From contig NZ_JABSSX010000001.1 of NCBI RefSeq assembly GCF_013280495.1, positions 248,001-312,000 of the forward strand: 64,000 bases of DNA, given 5' to 3'. Within the stretch, counting starts at the first letter, position 1; each line of letters begins with the position of its first letter. Source of the stretch: Brevibacterium permense. Its GTDB lineage: Bacteria > Actinomycetota > Actinomycetes > Actinomycetales > Brevibacteriaceae. The translations under genes were made by a program, and so were the position numbers. This document shows positions 26,360 through 34,963 of this stretch, in pieces. Under the pieces are notes generated by a model. That model saw only the letters and a list, made by a program, of their open reading frames with translations, was not told the origin of the DNA and did no database searches.

Positions 26360-26797
26360 TCAGTTCCCTTCGGGCATGGGTACGTTCTGGAGGCGCAGCT
26401 GGCCGCGGGAGATCTGCTTGCCGCTGGCCGAGTCCGTGATGATGACCTCCCAGAGCTGCTGAGTGCGTCCCTGATGAAGGGCGTTGCCCTCGACGTTGAC
26501 GCGGGCTCCCGTGCTCGGGCGCAGGAAGTCGGTGGCGTTGTGGACGCCGACGGCGAACTCGCCGCGCTCAGCCACGGCGTATGAAGCGCCGATGCTGCCT
26601 GCACTTTCGACGATGGTCGTGTACACGCCGCCGTGGATGACGCCCCATGGAGGGTGGTGATTCTCGTCGAGTTCCGCATATCCCCGCACCGAGGTGGCCG
26701 TCACCTCCTCGACGACGAAACCGGAAGCCGCGACGAATCGACTTGCCTTCTCCAGCGAGACATCGGGGATCTGAGCGGCTTGCGCGTCATCAGTCAC
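26360..26797 (-). CDS. PaaI-type hotdog thioesterase (2)
   Basis: A 145-residue single-hotdog protein. HPPWGVIHGGVYTTIVESAG carries the HGG motif of PaaI thioesterases; RPSTGARVNVEGNALHQGRT and WEVIITDSASGKQISRGQL complete the fold. The start is GTG 26797 with CGGAG upstream. It is the first gene of a two-gene operon with another PaaI-like enzyme, divergent from the hxlR gene. Its natural acyl-CoA is unknown. Confidence 0.8.
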   Translation of the reverse strand: MTDDAQAAQIPDVSLEKASRFVAASGFVVEEVTATSVRGYAELDENHHPPWGVIHGGVYTTIVESAGSIGASYAVAERGEFAVGVHNATDFLRPSTGARVNVEGNALHQGRTQQLWEVIITDSASGKQISRGQLRLQNVPMPEGN

Positions 26798-26814
26798 GTG
26801 TTCTCCGTCGATCT

Positions 26815-26833
26815 GACTTGTTATTATGAAGTT
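26815..26833. promoter_or_regulatory. Operator-like inverted repeat between the thioesterase operon and hxlR
   Basis: ACTT (26816-26819) and AAGT (26829-26832) flank GTTATTATG in the only AT-rich patch of the 75-nt divergent region. The position suits HxlR control of both directions. Confidence 0.4.
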
Positions 26834-26872
26834 AGCCTAGCGCGTCGACGACGGTCAACCAAAGGAGGGGAC

Positions 26873-27340
26873 ATGGAATGGCTCGAATACGACTCCGCTG
26901 CCTGCTCGATCCGACGCAGTCTTGATGTCATCGGACAGAAGTGGACGCTGCTCATCCTGCGGGATGCGTTCAACGGTGTGCGGCGATTCGATCAGCTGCG
27001 CGACCACCTCGGGGTCTCCGATCCAGTGCTTGCCGAGCGTCTGCGCACGCTCGTCGCGGGCGGTCTCCTCGAGCCCGCGACCTACAGTGAACCGGGCCGG
27101 CGGGCGCGAAAGGAATATAGACTCACCGACAAGGGGCGCGAGCTCTATCCCGCGCTCATCACGTTGCTCCAGTGGGGTGACAAGCACTGCTCAGGGCCGG
27201 ACGGCCCGCCGGTGAGCGTGACGCATCGCGACTGCGGAGAACCGGTCGAAGCGAAGGTCATGTGTGCGGCCGGCCATGAGCTCACCTCACCGAGCGAGGG
27301 CCAGACCGCTCCCGGCCCCGGCGCGCTGGTGAAGCCGTAG
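26873..27340 (+). CDS. HxlR-family transcriptional regulator
   Basis: A 155-residue winged-helix regulator. CSIRRSLDVIGQKWTLLILR begins the HxlR domain (about 10-100), followed by RRFDQLRDHLGVSDPVLAER (recognition region) and ARKEYRLTDKGRELYPALI. The cysteine C11 resembles the redox or electrophile-sensing cysteine of YodB/HxlR proteins. A cysteine-containing C-terminal region (HRDCGEPVEAKVMCAAGHE) could bind a metal. ATG 26873 has AAGGAGGGG upstream. Divergent from the thioesterase operon, its probable target. Confidence 0.85.
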   Translation: MEWLEYDSAACSIRRSLDVIGQKWTLLILRDAFNGVRRFDQLRDHLGVSDPVLAERLRTLVAGGLLEPATYSEPGRRARKEYRLTDKGRELYPALITLLQWGDKHCSGPDGPPVSVTHRDCGEPVEAKVMCAAGHELTSPSEGQTAPGPGALVKP

Positions 27341-27384
27341 GCGCTCCAGAGTAGTGCTGGCGACTCAACCGTTGTGCCGGCAGC

Positions 27385-28614
27385 TCACGCGAAGAGCGCG
27401 AGACTGAAGACGACGAAGATGATGAGGTGAGCGGCCCCCTGGACGGCCGTGACCTTCTTGGCGGCAAACCCGATGACAGAGACCAGGAGCGTGATCGCCA
27501 GCAGCGCGAGGTTGATCGGCGACTCGGCGAGCACGATCTGCTGATCGGTGAGCATGCCGATGACCAGCACCGTCGGTATCGTCAGCCCCACCGTCGATAC
27601 CTGAGCGCCGTGGCAGAGGTTGCTCACCCGCTGGATCTCGCCGTTCCACGCCGCTCGCAGAGAGGTGAGGGTCTCGGGCAGGAACACGACCATCGCAATG
27701 ACCACCCCGGACAAAGCAACAGGAGCGCCGAGGCGGCCCAGGCCGTCATCGAGGAGCGTGGCCATGTCATGGGAGAGCAGCACAATCGGCAGCACAGTGG
27801 CAACGAGGAGGACCAGCCGGAGGATGATCTCCACGCGGTGGGTTGAGAGGATCTCGACGATTCCCTGAGGCGCGTCGTCAGCCTGGTCGGCTGCCTCGGG
27901 CCGGCTAGATTCGGACCGGTCGGCCGCCTCGGCGGGGGACGACTGCGTCGTTCCGGCAGTCGATGAGGCGCCGGCCAAAACATCCCCGACGGGTGCCATC
28001 TCAGTGAATTCGTGGGCCTGCGGTCCCATCTGTCGGTAGAGGAAGAAGACGTAGGCGCCGACGGTGACCACGATGATCGGGATCTCCTGCCAGATCGCGT
28101 AGGCACCGTCGGAGGTGCCGATGAAGGCGGGCACGGCGAAGGCGAGGGCGGCGAAGACGACGATCATGACCAGGTAGTTCGAGACGCCGGTGCGATTGTG
28201 GGTGAGTGCGCCGTGGCGCAGTCCGCCGACGAGCAGGCAGAGGCCGATGACGGCGTTGAGGATGATCATCGACACTGCCATCACCGAATCGCGGGCGATC
28301 GTCGCGTGGTCGCCGGGGCCCAGCAGCACCGCGGCGATGAGGATGACCTCGATGAGGCAGATCGAGATCGTCAGCACGAGCGAGCCGTACGGATCGCCGA
28401 GGCGGTTCGCTAAGTGTTCGGCTTCGGTGACGACGCCGAAGGCGCAGATGAGGGTGACCGCGATGATGACCACGAGTGCGGTCACGAGCAGCGGCAGGGG
28501 AACCGGTGGGGCAAGCAGAGAGCCCATGAGTTGCAGGGCGATGAATGCGCCCCAGCCGAGGACGAGTCGCAGGATTGCGGTCGGCGTGATGACTGAGCGG
28601 AGGGCGGCGGTCAT
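27385..28614 (-). CDS. chaA: ChaA-type cation/proton antiporter (CaCA superfamily)
   Basis: A 409-residue membrane exchanger moving Ca2+ or Na+/K+ out against protons. Both alpha-repeat signatures are seen: GDPYGSLVLTISICLIEVIL (with the key glutamate) and VFLPETLTSLRAA. About 11 helices surround a hydrophilic central loop (about 215-260) that carries the CCGCCTCGGCG motif (27925). ATG 28614 has AGGAA 9 nt upstream; the frame stays open to ATG 28647. It is a single gene. Ion preference is unknown, but family members confer alkaline, sodium or calcium tolerance. Confidence 0.8.
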   Translation of the reverse strand: MTAALRSVITPTAILRLVLGWGAFIALQLMGSLLAPPVPLPLLVTALVVIIAVTLICAFGVVTEAEHLANRLGDPYGSLVLTISICLIEVILIAAVLLGPGDHATIARDSVMAVSMIILNAVIGLCLLVGGLRHGALTHNRTGVSNYLVMIVVFAALAFAVPAFIGTSDGAYAIWQEIPIIVVTVGAYVFFLYRQMGPQAHEFTEMAPVGDVLAGASSTAGTTQSSPAEAADRSESSRPEAADQADDAPQGIVEILSTHRVEIILRLVLLVATVLPIVLLSHDMATLLDDGLGRLGAPVALSGVVIAMVVFLPETLTSLRAAWNGEIQRVSNLCHGAQVSTVGLTIPTVLVIGMLTDQQIVLAESPINLALLAITLLVSVIGFAAKKVTAVQGAAHLIIFVVFSLALFA

Positions 28615-28724
28615 GAAAGGTATTCCTGTCTCTGAGGCCGTCCCCATCGTGATTCGTTCGCACCCGGGTCGTCCCGGCTGGTTCCTTCCACTTTCAGGTT
28701 AACCAGGCCTATCTGGCCCGGCAA

Positions 28725-28748
28725 ATCCGGTGATCTGGGGCACCGGAT
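28725..28748 (-). terminator. Hairpin terminator after the luciferase-like monooxygenase operon
   Basis: ATCCGGTG (28725-28732) and CACCGGAT (28741-28748) form an 8-bp perfect stem around an 8-nt loop, 32 nt downstream of the FMN reductase stop. Confidence 0.65.
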
Positions 28749-28779
28749 GGGTTCGTGTCAGTTGGCGCAGGAGCGTTCC

Positions 28780-29346
28780 TCAGAACCCGTAGGCGGCGTC
28801 CCGCTCCTCTCGGATCGAGGCGAAGGTGCGGGTGAGAACGATCGTGTCCTCGACGAGGCGGTCGAGGCGCTGCAGGACGTCGTGGCTGACGATCTCGCCG
28901 CGATGGAGGTCGCTCTCGCCGACGAACACATACGGCTGGACGACCTGCGCCTTCATGTAGCTGAGGATCGGCAGCAGGTGCTGGGCCGGAATGAGATAGT
29001 GCTTCGACGACCCGGCCGTGGCGATGACGCCGACGACCTTGTCGAGGAAGGCGCTCGTCGGCAGGAGATCGAAGACGTTCTTCAGTGCCGCCGGGATCGA
29101 CGCCTGGAAGATCGGGGTGCCGATGATGATCGCATCGGCGTCCATGAGCTCCCGGGCCACTCGACCGGTGTCACCGGTGTACTCGGTGAAGTTCCGGCCG
29201 TCGGCGAAGACCATGTCCGCCTCGGCGAGGTCGATGACGCTCAGCTCGATGGTGGAGTCGTAGGCGGCGACCGCCTCGGCGAGGTGATCGATCACGGTCC
29301 GGGTCTTCGTTCCGACGTTCGACCCGGACAGCAGAATCATCTTCAT
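28780..29346 (-). CDS. NADPH-dependent FMN reductase (CE1759-like partner)
   Basis: A 188-residue flavodoxin-like FMN reductase that supplies reduced FMN. The phosphate loop is LLSGSNVGTKTRT, and GTPIFQASIPAALKNVFDLL is the classic reductase segment. It matches the CE1759-type reductase that is almost always paired with a CE1758-type luciferase-like monooxygenase, as here. Its ATG overlaps the stop of that monooxygenase (29343-29346). Together they form a two-component flavin monooxygenase whose substrate is unknown. Confidence 0.85.
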   Translation of the reverse strand: MKMILLSGSNVGTKTRTVIDHLAEAVAAYDSTIELSVIDLAEADMVFADGRNFTEYTGDTGRVARELMDADAIIIGTPIFQASIPAALKNVFDLLPTSAFLDKVVGVIATAGSSKHYLIPAQHLLPILSYMKAQVVQPYVFVGESDLHRGEIVSHDVLQRLDRLVEDTIVLTRTFASIREERDAAYGF

Positions 29347-30590
29347 GCCAGCGCCTCCTCGGCGGAGTCGAATGTGGAACCAGCAGAGCCGGACGCAGAA
29401 CCAGTGGAGCCGGACGCGGAACCGGCGGATCCGACTCCCGAAACCCCAGGCTCGGTGGCGGTGTACTTCTTGACGGCGGGCAGGATCTCGGTGCCGATGA
29501 TGTCGATCTGGTTCATCACATCGGCATAGGCCATCCCGCCGAAATCGACCTGCGCGAGGTAGCGCTGGTGACCGAAGACCTCATGCTGGTGGAGGATCTT
29601 CTCAATGATCTGCTGCGGGCTGCCGATGTTCGCGATCGACGCCGGATGGACGCTCTGCGCGAAGTGCTGCTTGGGCATGCCCTGTCCGTTCGTGCGCTTC
29701 ATCCCCTCGTTGATGTGCGGATACATCGCCCGCAGCGCCTCCTGCGAGGTCTCCGCGACGTGGAAGAATCCCGCTGTGGCGATCGGCAGGGTCGCCGGAT
29801 CGAATCCGGCATGCGCGGCCGCGCGACGGTAGGCGTCGACGGTGCCCTTGAACACCGAGGTGGTCCCGCCGAGGTGGGCCATGACCATGGGAACCCCAGC
29901 CAGTCCCGCCTTCACCGCGCTCGCCGGTGCCCCGCCGACGGCGCGCCAGATACGCAGTGCCTTGCCGGTGGGGCGGGGGAGGACCTCGGCGTCGTTGAGC
30001 GGTGCCCGGAACTGCCCGGACCAGGTGACCTGCTTCTCGCGGTTGATCTTCAGCAGCAGATCGAGCTTCTCCTCGTACAGTTCTTCGTAGTCGCGCAGAT
30101 CGTAGCCGAGGAGCTCGAACAGACCGACCCGGGAGGCGCGACCGGCGACGAGTTCGGCACGACCGCCGGAGATGAGATCGATCGTCGCGAAGTTCTCGAA
30201 CACCCTGACCGGATCCGAGGTCGACAGGATCGTCGACGAGCTGCCGATGCGGATCGTGTCCGTGGCTTGGGCGATGGCGCCGAGGATGACGGCGTGGGCC
30301 TGCGAGGCGAAGAACTCCTGGTGGCTCTCGCCGAGGCTGAAGAAGTCGAGTCCGGCTGCTTCGGCGGCTTGGGCGTAGCCGATGAACTCGTGGATGCGCT
30401 GCCCCGCATCGACGCGTGATCCGTCGTGCGGATCAGGCAGATGATCGCCGAGGCTGTAGATGCCGAACTGCAGTCCCTGACCTCGGTCGAGACCGAATTC
30501 GTGCATATAGTTCGGCTGCTGCGTCGGCTGGGAATCAGTCGTTTCGGAGTGCTGCGGTGGGGTGATGTGCGGCTGCGCGGACTCGCTCAA
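29343..30590 (-). CDS. CE1758-type FMN-dependent luciferase-like monooxygenase
   Basis: A 415-residue bacterial-luciferase-fold monooxygenase using FMNH2 and O2. LQFGIYSLGDHLPDPHDGSR opens the barrel; GLDFFSLGESHQEFFASQAH and DPVRVFENFATIDLISGGRA are family segments. I chose TTG 30590, preceded by GAGGAGA; ATG 30635 is an upstream alternative. The last 40 residues are an unusual Gly/Ser/Ala/Thr repeat tail before SAEEALA, encoded by near-tandem 15-18 nt repeats. It follows marR and precedes its FMN reductase, so the three form an operon-like unit. Substrate unknown; sulfonate, thiol or electrophile metabolism would fit. Confidence 0.8.
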   Translation of the reverse strand: MSESAQPHITPPQHSETTDSQPTQQPNYMHEFGLDRGQGLQFGIYSLGDHLPDPHDGSRVDAGQRIHEFIGYAQAAEAAGLDFFSLGESHQEFFASQAHAVILGAIAQATDTIRIGSSSTILSTSDPVRVFENFATIDLISGGRAELVAGRASRVGLFELLGYDLRDYEELYEEKLDLLLKINREKQVTWSGQFRAPLNDAEVLPRPTGKALRIWRAVGGAPASAVKAGLAGVPMVMAHLGGTTSVFKGTVDAYRRAAAHAGFDPATLPIATAGFFHVAETSQEALRAMYPHINEGMKRTNGQGMPKQHFAQSVHPASIANIGSPQQIIEKILHQHEVFGHQRYLAQVDFGGMAYADVMNQIDIIGTEILPAVKKYTATEPGVSGVGSAGSASGSTGSASGSAGSTFDSAEEALA

Positions 30591-30616
30591 GGTCTCTCCT
30601 CGTGACGGCGACGAAA

Positions 30617-30634
30617 ATGTCATTTGCCATGTCA
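30617..30634 (-). promoter_or_regulatory. Direct-repeat operator before the monooxygenase gene
   Basis: ATGTCA occurs at 30617 and 30629, one helical turn apart, in the gap between marR and the monooxygenase. Read on the coding strand, the distal copy is a TTGACA -35-like box. It is a plausible binding site for the adjacent MarR protein. Confidence 0.4.
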
Positions 30635-30652
30635 ACTGAGACGGCTGCGGAA

Positions 30653-31099
30653 TTATTCCCGCGGGTTCTCGCCGCGCTTCCGGCTGGTGTCGTAGAGCTT
30701 CTTCATCAGTGAGTGCAGCTGCACTTTCTCGTCCTCGCTCAAGGAATCGTCGAACAGAGACGCCTGCTGTTCCAGCTGCGAGGGGAACGCGCGCTCGAGG
30801 AGTTCGCGGCCCTTGGGCGTCAGCGAGATATGTTTGGTCTTCCAGTCCTGTTCGCGGGAGATCAGGCCCTCGGACTCGAGCCGCACGAGCATGCGGGAGA
30901 TGCCGCCGCTGCTGACGGTCAGTCCTTCTGCGAGTTCGGACTGCGTGATCGGCTCGAAATTGCGGATATGGGCAAGGGCTTCGAACTGGGCGACGGTGAG
31001 CCCGAATCGGCGCAGGTGCTCATTGGAGAGCTGGTTGCTGTTCTGGACGAAGCGGGCCATGCGCAGCCAGATGAGCGTGCTCAGGCTCAGATCTTCCAC
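30653..31099 (-). CDS. MarR-family transcriptional regulator
   Basis: A 148-residue winged-helix regulator. ITQSELAEGLTVSSGGISRM is the recognition helix-turn-helix and WKTKHISLTPKGRELLERAF the wing and following helix. The start is GTG 31099, preceded by AGAAGGAG. It lies 62 nt upstream of the luciferase-like monooxygenase pair on the same strand and likely represses it in response to the compound that pair oxidises. No cysteine is visible in the core, so thiol sensing is unlikely. Confidence 0.85.
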   Translation of the reverse strand: MEDLSLSTLIWLRMARFVQNSNQLSNEHLRRFGLTVAQFEALAHIRNFEPITQSELAEGLTVSSGGISRMLVRLESEGLISREQDWKTKHISLTPKGRELLERAFPSQLEQQASLFDDSLSEDEKVQLHSLMKKLYDTSRKRGENPRE

Positions 31100-31278
31100 C
31101 GCTTCTCCTTCTCCTGACTGCGTAGTGGCCGCTGACCTGGTGGTCGACGTGTTTCGCCCTCACATTACCTGGGCTGAGGGAGTGGCGGAGTGTGGGCCGT
31201 CGTGGGGGACTAACTGGAGTGGGCGAATTGGTCCCACTGGGTGGGCGAACACGCGAAGTGTGCGCTCCGTCCGCAGGC

Positions 31279-31758
31279 TCAGGCGTCAGCGGCCACGGCG
31301 CGAGATGCGCTCGAGCGCTTGCGTCCCTTGCCTGCTTTGCCGGAGAAGAGGAGGCGGTCGACGCTCAGGCGGCCCGGACCTGAGGCCGCGATCAGCAGTG
31401 CGCCGGCGGCCAGCGAGGCGACGAGCTCCCAGCCTCCCTGGTCGACGAACGGCGTGGGGGTGAGGTGGACGATGATCAGGGCACCGATGACATTGGCTGC
31501 CAGCAGGAATCCGACGAGGGGAGTGAGCGCGCCGAGGATGAGCAGTGCTCCGCCGATGAGTTCGACGAAAGTTGCAACCGGGGCCGCGATATCGGCCATC
31601 GGCACTCCCATCTGCGCAAACGAATCGCTCGTTCCGGCGATGGTCCACTCATTGAACTTCTGCCACCCATGGGCGATGAAGATCGCGCCGAGGCCGATCC
31701 GGGCAATGAGAGTGATGATGTCGCGGGCAGAGGTCGGCAGTCCGGTCGTTGCGTACAC
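31279..31758 (-). CDS. DoxX-family membrane protein
   Basis: A 159-residue protein with four predicted helices and the DoxX pattern IARIGLGAIFIAHGWQKF, then VATFVELIGGALLILGALTP. DoxX-like proteins assist quinone-linked thiosulfate or redox-stress systems, but most have unknown roles. The basic C-terminal tail (KAGKGRKRS) faces the cytosol. GTG 31758 is chosen because TTGGAG lies 6 nt before it; the open frame reaches ATG 31788. A perfect palindrome, AATTGCAATT, lies just upstream at 31781. Confidence 0.75.
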   Translation of the reverse strand: MYATTGLPTSARDIITLIARIGLGAIFIAHGWQKFNEWTIAGTSDSFAQMGVPMADIAAPVATFVELIGGALLILGALTPLVGFLLAANVIGALIIVHLTPTPFVDQGGWELVASLAAGALLIAASGPGRLSVDRLLFSGKAGKGRKRSSASRAVAADA

Positions 31759-32058
31759 GGTGATCTCCAATATTGGTTGAAATTGCAATTACACGGTATG
31801 TGCCAAACATGGCAAGACGCTGGCAACAGCCGGCAACGAGGTATAGCAGCTAGAGCGGCCCTCACCGATTCGTCCCGTGCATTGTCTTCTCTTCCCGTGG
31901 CCCGGGGTCGTGCCGTCTCTGGCCATCCCCGACCGGAGTGGGACAATGGAGGCAGTAACCGTGCCTCGTGGGCGAGCGCAGGGATGGTGAGCAAGTGCAC
32001 GTACCAGCTGTGCTGTCCACGAGCGCGATTGAAACTGAATGGGGAAGAGGGCAGATAG
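31759..32058. other. 300-nt intergenic region doxX/mogA
   Basis: It contains the palindrome AATTGCAATT (31781-31790) near the doxX start, probably an operator of a MarR-type protein. Otherwise I see only GC-rich sequence with no hairpin, conserved ORF or RNA signature. Confidence 0.4.
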
Positions 32059-32592
32059 GTGAGCGAAGAGAACAGCGAACTCCTCGGAGCGGGACGCAAG
32101 GCTGCGGTCATCATCGCCTCCACCTCGGCGGCTCGGGGAGAGGCCGCCGACACGACGGGTCCGATCCTCGTCGACTGGCTGCGCGGCCGCGGTTATGAGA
32201 CTCCCGGTGCCATCGTCGTCCGTGACGGCGAGCCTGTCGGTGAGGCCTTGAGGGCTCTTCTCGTCGACACTCCGGAAGCCGGCCGTCCTCGCATCATCGT
32301 CACCAGCGGCGGCACCGGGCTCGCTCCCGATGATCGCACTCCGGAGTTCACTGCCGAACTCCTCGAACGCCAGTCCCCGGGTCTCATCTATGCGATGTGG
32401 CGCAAGGGTCTCGAGACAACATCCTCGGCGGTGATGAGCCGCGGGGTCGCGGGAGTGCGCGGACGCAGCTTCGTCATCAACTTCCCCGGTTCGAAGGGAG
32501 GGGTCAAGGACGGAATCACCGTCATCGATGACCTCCTCGAGCACATTCAGACCTCCGTCGAGGACACCACCGACCACGGCCCCCGGGTCTGA
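32059..32592 (+). CDS. MoaB/MogA-type molybdopterin adenylyltransferase
   Basis: A 177-residue molybdenum cofactor biosynthesis protein that adenylylates molybdopterin before metal insertion. Motifs are AVIIASTSAARGEAADTTGP at the N-terminus and the nucleotide-binding loop IIVTSGGTGLAPDDRTPE; the C-terminal segment VRGRSFVINFPGSKGGVKD is also typical. The start is GTG 32059 with AGAGGG upstream. It precedes fdhD by 15 nt, forming a molybdoenzyme-maturation operon. Molybdenum hydroxylase genes lie at 62.3-64 kb. Confidence 0.85.
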   Translation: MSEENSELLGAGRKAAVIIASTSAARGEAADTTGPILVDWLRGRGYETPGAIVVRDGEPVGEALRALLVDTPEAGRPRIIVTSGGTGLAPDDRTPEFTAELLERQSPGLIYAMWRKGLETTSSAVMSRGVAGVRGRSFVINFPGSKGGVKDGITVIDDLLEHIQTSVEDTTDHGPRV

Positions 32593-32607
32593 GAGAGGAA
32601 CGAGATC

Positions 32608-33489
32608 ATGCAGATGCGCAAGGCCGTGCGAGCCCGGGTCTATAAGTTCGACGCCACTGGTGAGATCTCGGCCGGCCCGGATTCCCTGGCAGGCGAGGAG
32701 CCGCTGGAGATCCAGCTCAACGGTGAGCAGTACACCGTGACCATGCGCACCGCCGGACACGACGTCGAACTCATCGCCGGATACCTGCTCTCCGAGGCTG
32801 TCGTGACCTCGATGGACGATATCGACGAGGTCAACTTCTCCGCCGGGCTCGCCCCCGATGGCAGCCGGAACTACAACGTAGCCCAAGTGCGTCTGGCTCC
32901 TGGGATCTGGAAGCCCGAGACAGCGCCTGCTCGCAACGTCTACACCTCGTCGTCGTGTGGAATCTGCGGAACCGCGGCCGCCGATGCGGTGACGAAGACC
33001 TCCGCGTTCCCGCTCATCCCCGCCGCCTTTCATGTCGAGGACCAGGGGGAATACGAGTTTCCGCAGCTGCTCTCTGCCGCCCGGATCGGTGAGCTGCCCG
33101 ATCGACTGCGGCAGACGCAGGAGATCTTCGACAAGACCGGCGGGGTCCACGCCGCGGCACTCTTCGCCGTCGGAGACGACCCGAACGCAGAACCCGAACT
33201 GCTCGTCGGTCGCGAGGACGTCGGCCGGCACAATGCCGTCGACAAGGTCATCGGCTGGGCCATGGCCAACCGTGGCCTGCCGCTGCGATCGACCGTCCTG
33301 CAGGTGTCCGCGCGGGCATCGTTCGAACTCGTCCAGAAGTGCGCGATGGCGGGCATCCCGATGATGTCCGCTGTCAGCGCCCCATCGGCGATGGCCGTCG
33401 ACTACGGCAAGGACGTCGGCGTGAGCGTCATCGGCTTCAACCGCAAAGGCAAGTTCAACGCGTACTCGTACCCCGAACGCGTGGCGTGA
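32608..33489 (+). CDS. fdhD: Sulfur carrier protein FdhD (formate dehydrogenase maturation)
   Basis: A 293-residue FdhD. It transfers sulfur from a cysteine desulfurase to the molybdenum cofactor of formate dehydrogenases. The catalytic CxxC is in SSSCGICG (C117 and C120). Other family segments are GEEPLEIQLNG, RTAGHDVELIAGYLLSE, GREDVGRHNAVDKVIGWA and VSAPSAMAVDYGKDVGVSVI. It follows the mogA/moaB gene closely. The formate dehydrogenase itself is not in the window. Confidence 0.95.
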   Translation: MQMRKAVRARVYKFDATGEISAGPDSLAGEEPLEIQLNGEQYTVTMRTAGHDVELIAGYLLSEAVVTSMDDIDEVNFSAGLAPDGSRNYNVAQVRLAPGIWKPETAPARNVYTSSSCGICGTAAADAVTKTSAFPLIPAAFHVEDQGEYEFPQLLSAARIGELPDRLRQTQEIFDKTGGVHAAALFAVGDDPNAEPELLVGREDVGRHNAVDKVIGWAMANRGLPLRSTVLQVSARASFELVQKCAMAGIPMMSAVSAPSAMAVDYGKDVGVSVIGFNRKGKFNAYSYPERVA

Positions 33490-33586
33490 CTTCGACGCCG
33501 CAGCCGCGCCTGAGACATCTCCACACTTGCCGTCGGCCTCCGGCTAGCATGCTGAGTTGAAGCATGCCCTCGACAGGAGGTGAGTG

Positions 33587-34882
33587 ATGGCCGACCACGG
33601 CCGGAAACTGGGCCAGAAGCCCCCTGGCATCGGTCTGCTCACCGTTCTCCTCGGTGCCGTCGCCGCCGGGCCTATCCTGCTCTACGGGCTCAGTGCCACG
33701 AGCGATTCGATCATCGCCGAGCTCGGCATCTCCGAAGCCCACTTCGGACTGCTGGCCACCACCTGCTTCGGCGCCGCAGCCGTCGGCAGCGCCACCCTGG
33801 GCAGGCTCGCCGACAGGCACTCCGACCTCTCGCTCATGGCGTTCATCTTCGTTCTCTCCGCGCTCGCACTGCTTCTGGTGGCCGTGCCGGACGGGTTCGG
33901 GATGCTGCTGCTCGCCGCCGGCCTATCCGGCATCGCCCAGTCCTTCCCCAACGGGGTGACCAACCGGATCCTGCTCGAACGCGTCCCCGACATCAAACGC
34001 ATCGGCTGGGTCGGCATCAAGCAGTCCGGGGTCCAGGTCAGCCAGCTCGTCGCCAGCCTCGCCTTCCCCGTCCTCGCGCTCGGCATCGGCTGGCGCGGCG
34101 CAGCCCTGACCGTCGCGATCATCCCGCTCATCCTGCTTGCGATGACCTGGTATTCCCTGCGCACCACCCCGCTGCTGACCGCTCCGAAAACCTCAACCGA
34201 TACCCCCGCCGAGGCGGCCGACCCCAACCCTGACATCGCCGAGACCGACACCCCCGCCGAGGCGGCCCGACCCGACCCGGGACCGTCACCCACCCGTCCG
34301 GCCAGGCACCCCGGCATGGTGTGGGCCCTGGCACTGTTCGGGCTGATCAACGGCATCGGCGTGCAGGCGACGAACGTGTACATGCCTCTCTTCGCCGTTC
34401 GCGAGATGAGCTTCAGCCTCGTCCTCGGCGGTGCCACGGCGGCACTGGCCGGCGTCATCGGCGTCATCGCCCGCGTCACCTGGGCCAGACGCATGGCCAA
34501 AGGCGCCTCGGGGCCGCACCTGCTGCTGGTCCTCGCCCTCATCGCCCTGGCTGGAGCGGTGCTGTTCCTCATCGCCGACGCGGCTGGATGGGCTCTGCTC
34601 GTCTGGGTCGCCGTGGCCTTCCACGGGATCTCGGCTCTCGGCGTCTCGGTGGTGCTCATGGCCGCACTCATGCGGGCTATTCCCGCTGCTTCGATGGCCT
34701 CGGCCAGCGGGGTGGTGACGGCCGGAATGTTCTTCGGCTTCGCGCTCGGGCCGCTGCTCATGGGTGTCATCGTCGGCTCGCCCGGCGGGTTCGAACTCGG
34801 CTGGATCGCCGTAGGTGCCACCTATCTGCTGTGCGTGATCCTCGCGCTCATCCTCATCCGCTCAAGCTCCCGCCGCAGCTGA
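33587..34882 (+). CDS. MFS transporter
   Basis: A 431-residue 12-helix major facilitator (CynX/NarK-like look: GLLATTCFGAAAVGSATLGR, LAAGLSGIAQSFPNGVTNRI). The central cytoplasmic loop holds two near-identical 48-nt units encoding DTPAEAA, each with a copy of GCCGAGGCG (34208 and 34256). ATG 33587 has AGGAGG 6 nt upstream. It follows fdhD by about 100 nt, so an anion such as formate, nitrate or a related metabolite is conceivable but unproven. Confidence 0.75.
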   Translation: MADHGRKLGQKPPGIGLLTVLLGAVAAGPILLYGLSATSDSIIAELGISEAHFGLLATTCFGAAAVGSATLGRLADRHSDLSLMAFIFVLSALALLLVAVPDGFGMLLLAAGLSGIAQSFPNGVTNRILLERVPDIKRIGWVGIKQSGVQVSQLVASLAFPVLALGIGWRGAALTVAIIPLILLAMTWYSLRTTPLLTAPKTSTDTPAEAADPNPDIAETDTPAEAARPDPGPSPTRPARHPGMVWALALFGLINGIGVQATNVYMPLFAVREMSFSLVLGGATAALAGVIGVIARVTWARRMAKGASGPHLLLVLALIALAGAVLFLIADAAGWALLVWVAVAFHGISALGVSVVLMAALMRAIPAASMASASGVVTAGMFFGFALGPLLMGVIVGSPGGFELGWIAVGATYLLCVILALILIRSSSRRS

Positions 34883-34950
34883 GAAGCAGTCGACCACAGT
34901 CGACCCACCGTTCAGCCAGAGCGAGGGGTGTCGTCCCGAGCGCCTTCCCC

Positions 34951-34956
34951 TACAAT
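34951..34956 (+). promoter_or_regulatory. -10 box for a leaderless 119-residue ORF
   Basis: TACAAT ends 7 nt before ATG 34964 and no ribosome site is present, implying transcription starts at the initiation codon. Confidence 0.5.
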
Positions 34957-34963
34957 AGAACAC

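Noticed and set aside
27427..28413. Plus-strand frames opposite chaA (His/Asp/Arg-rich)
   Set aside because: Composition expected from reading membrane-helix codons backwards; no start signals.
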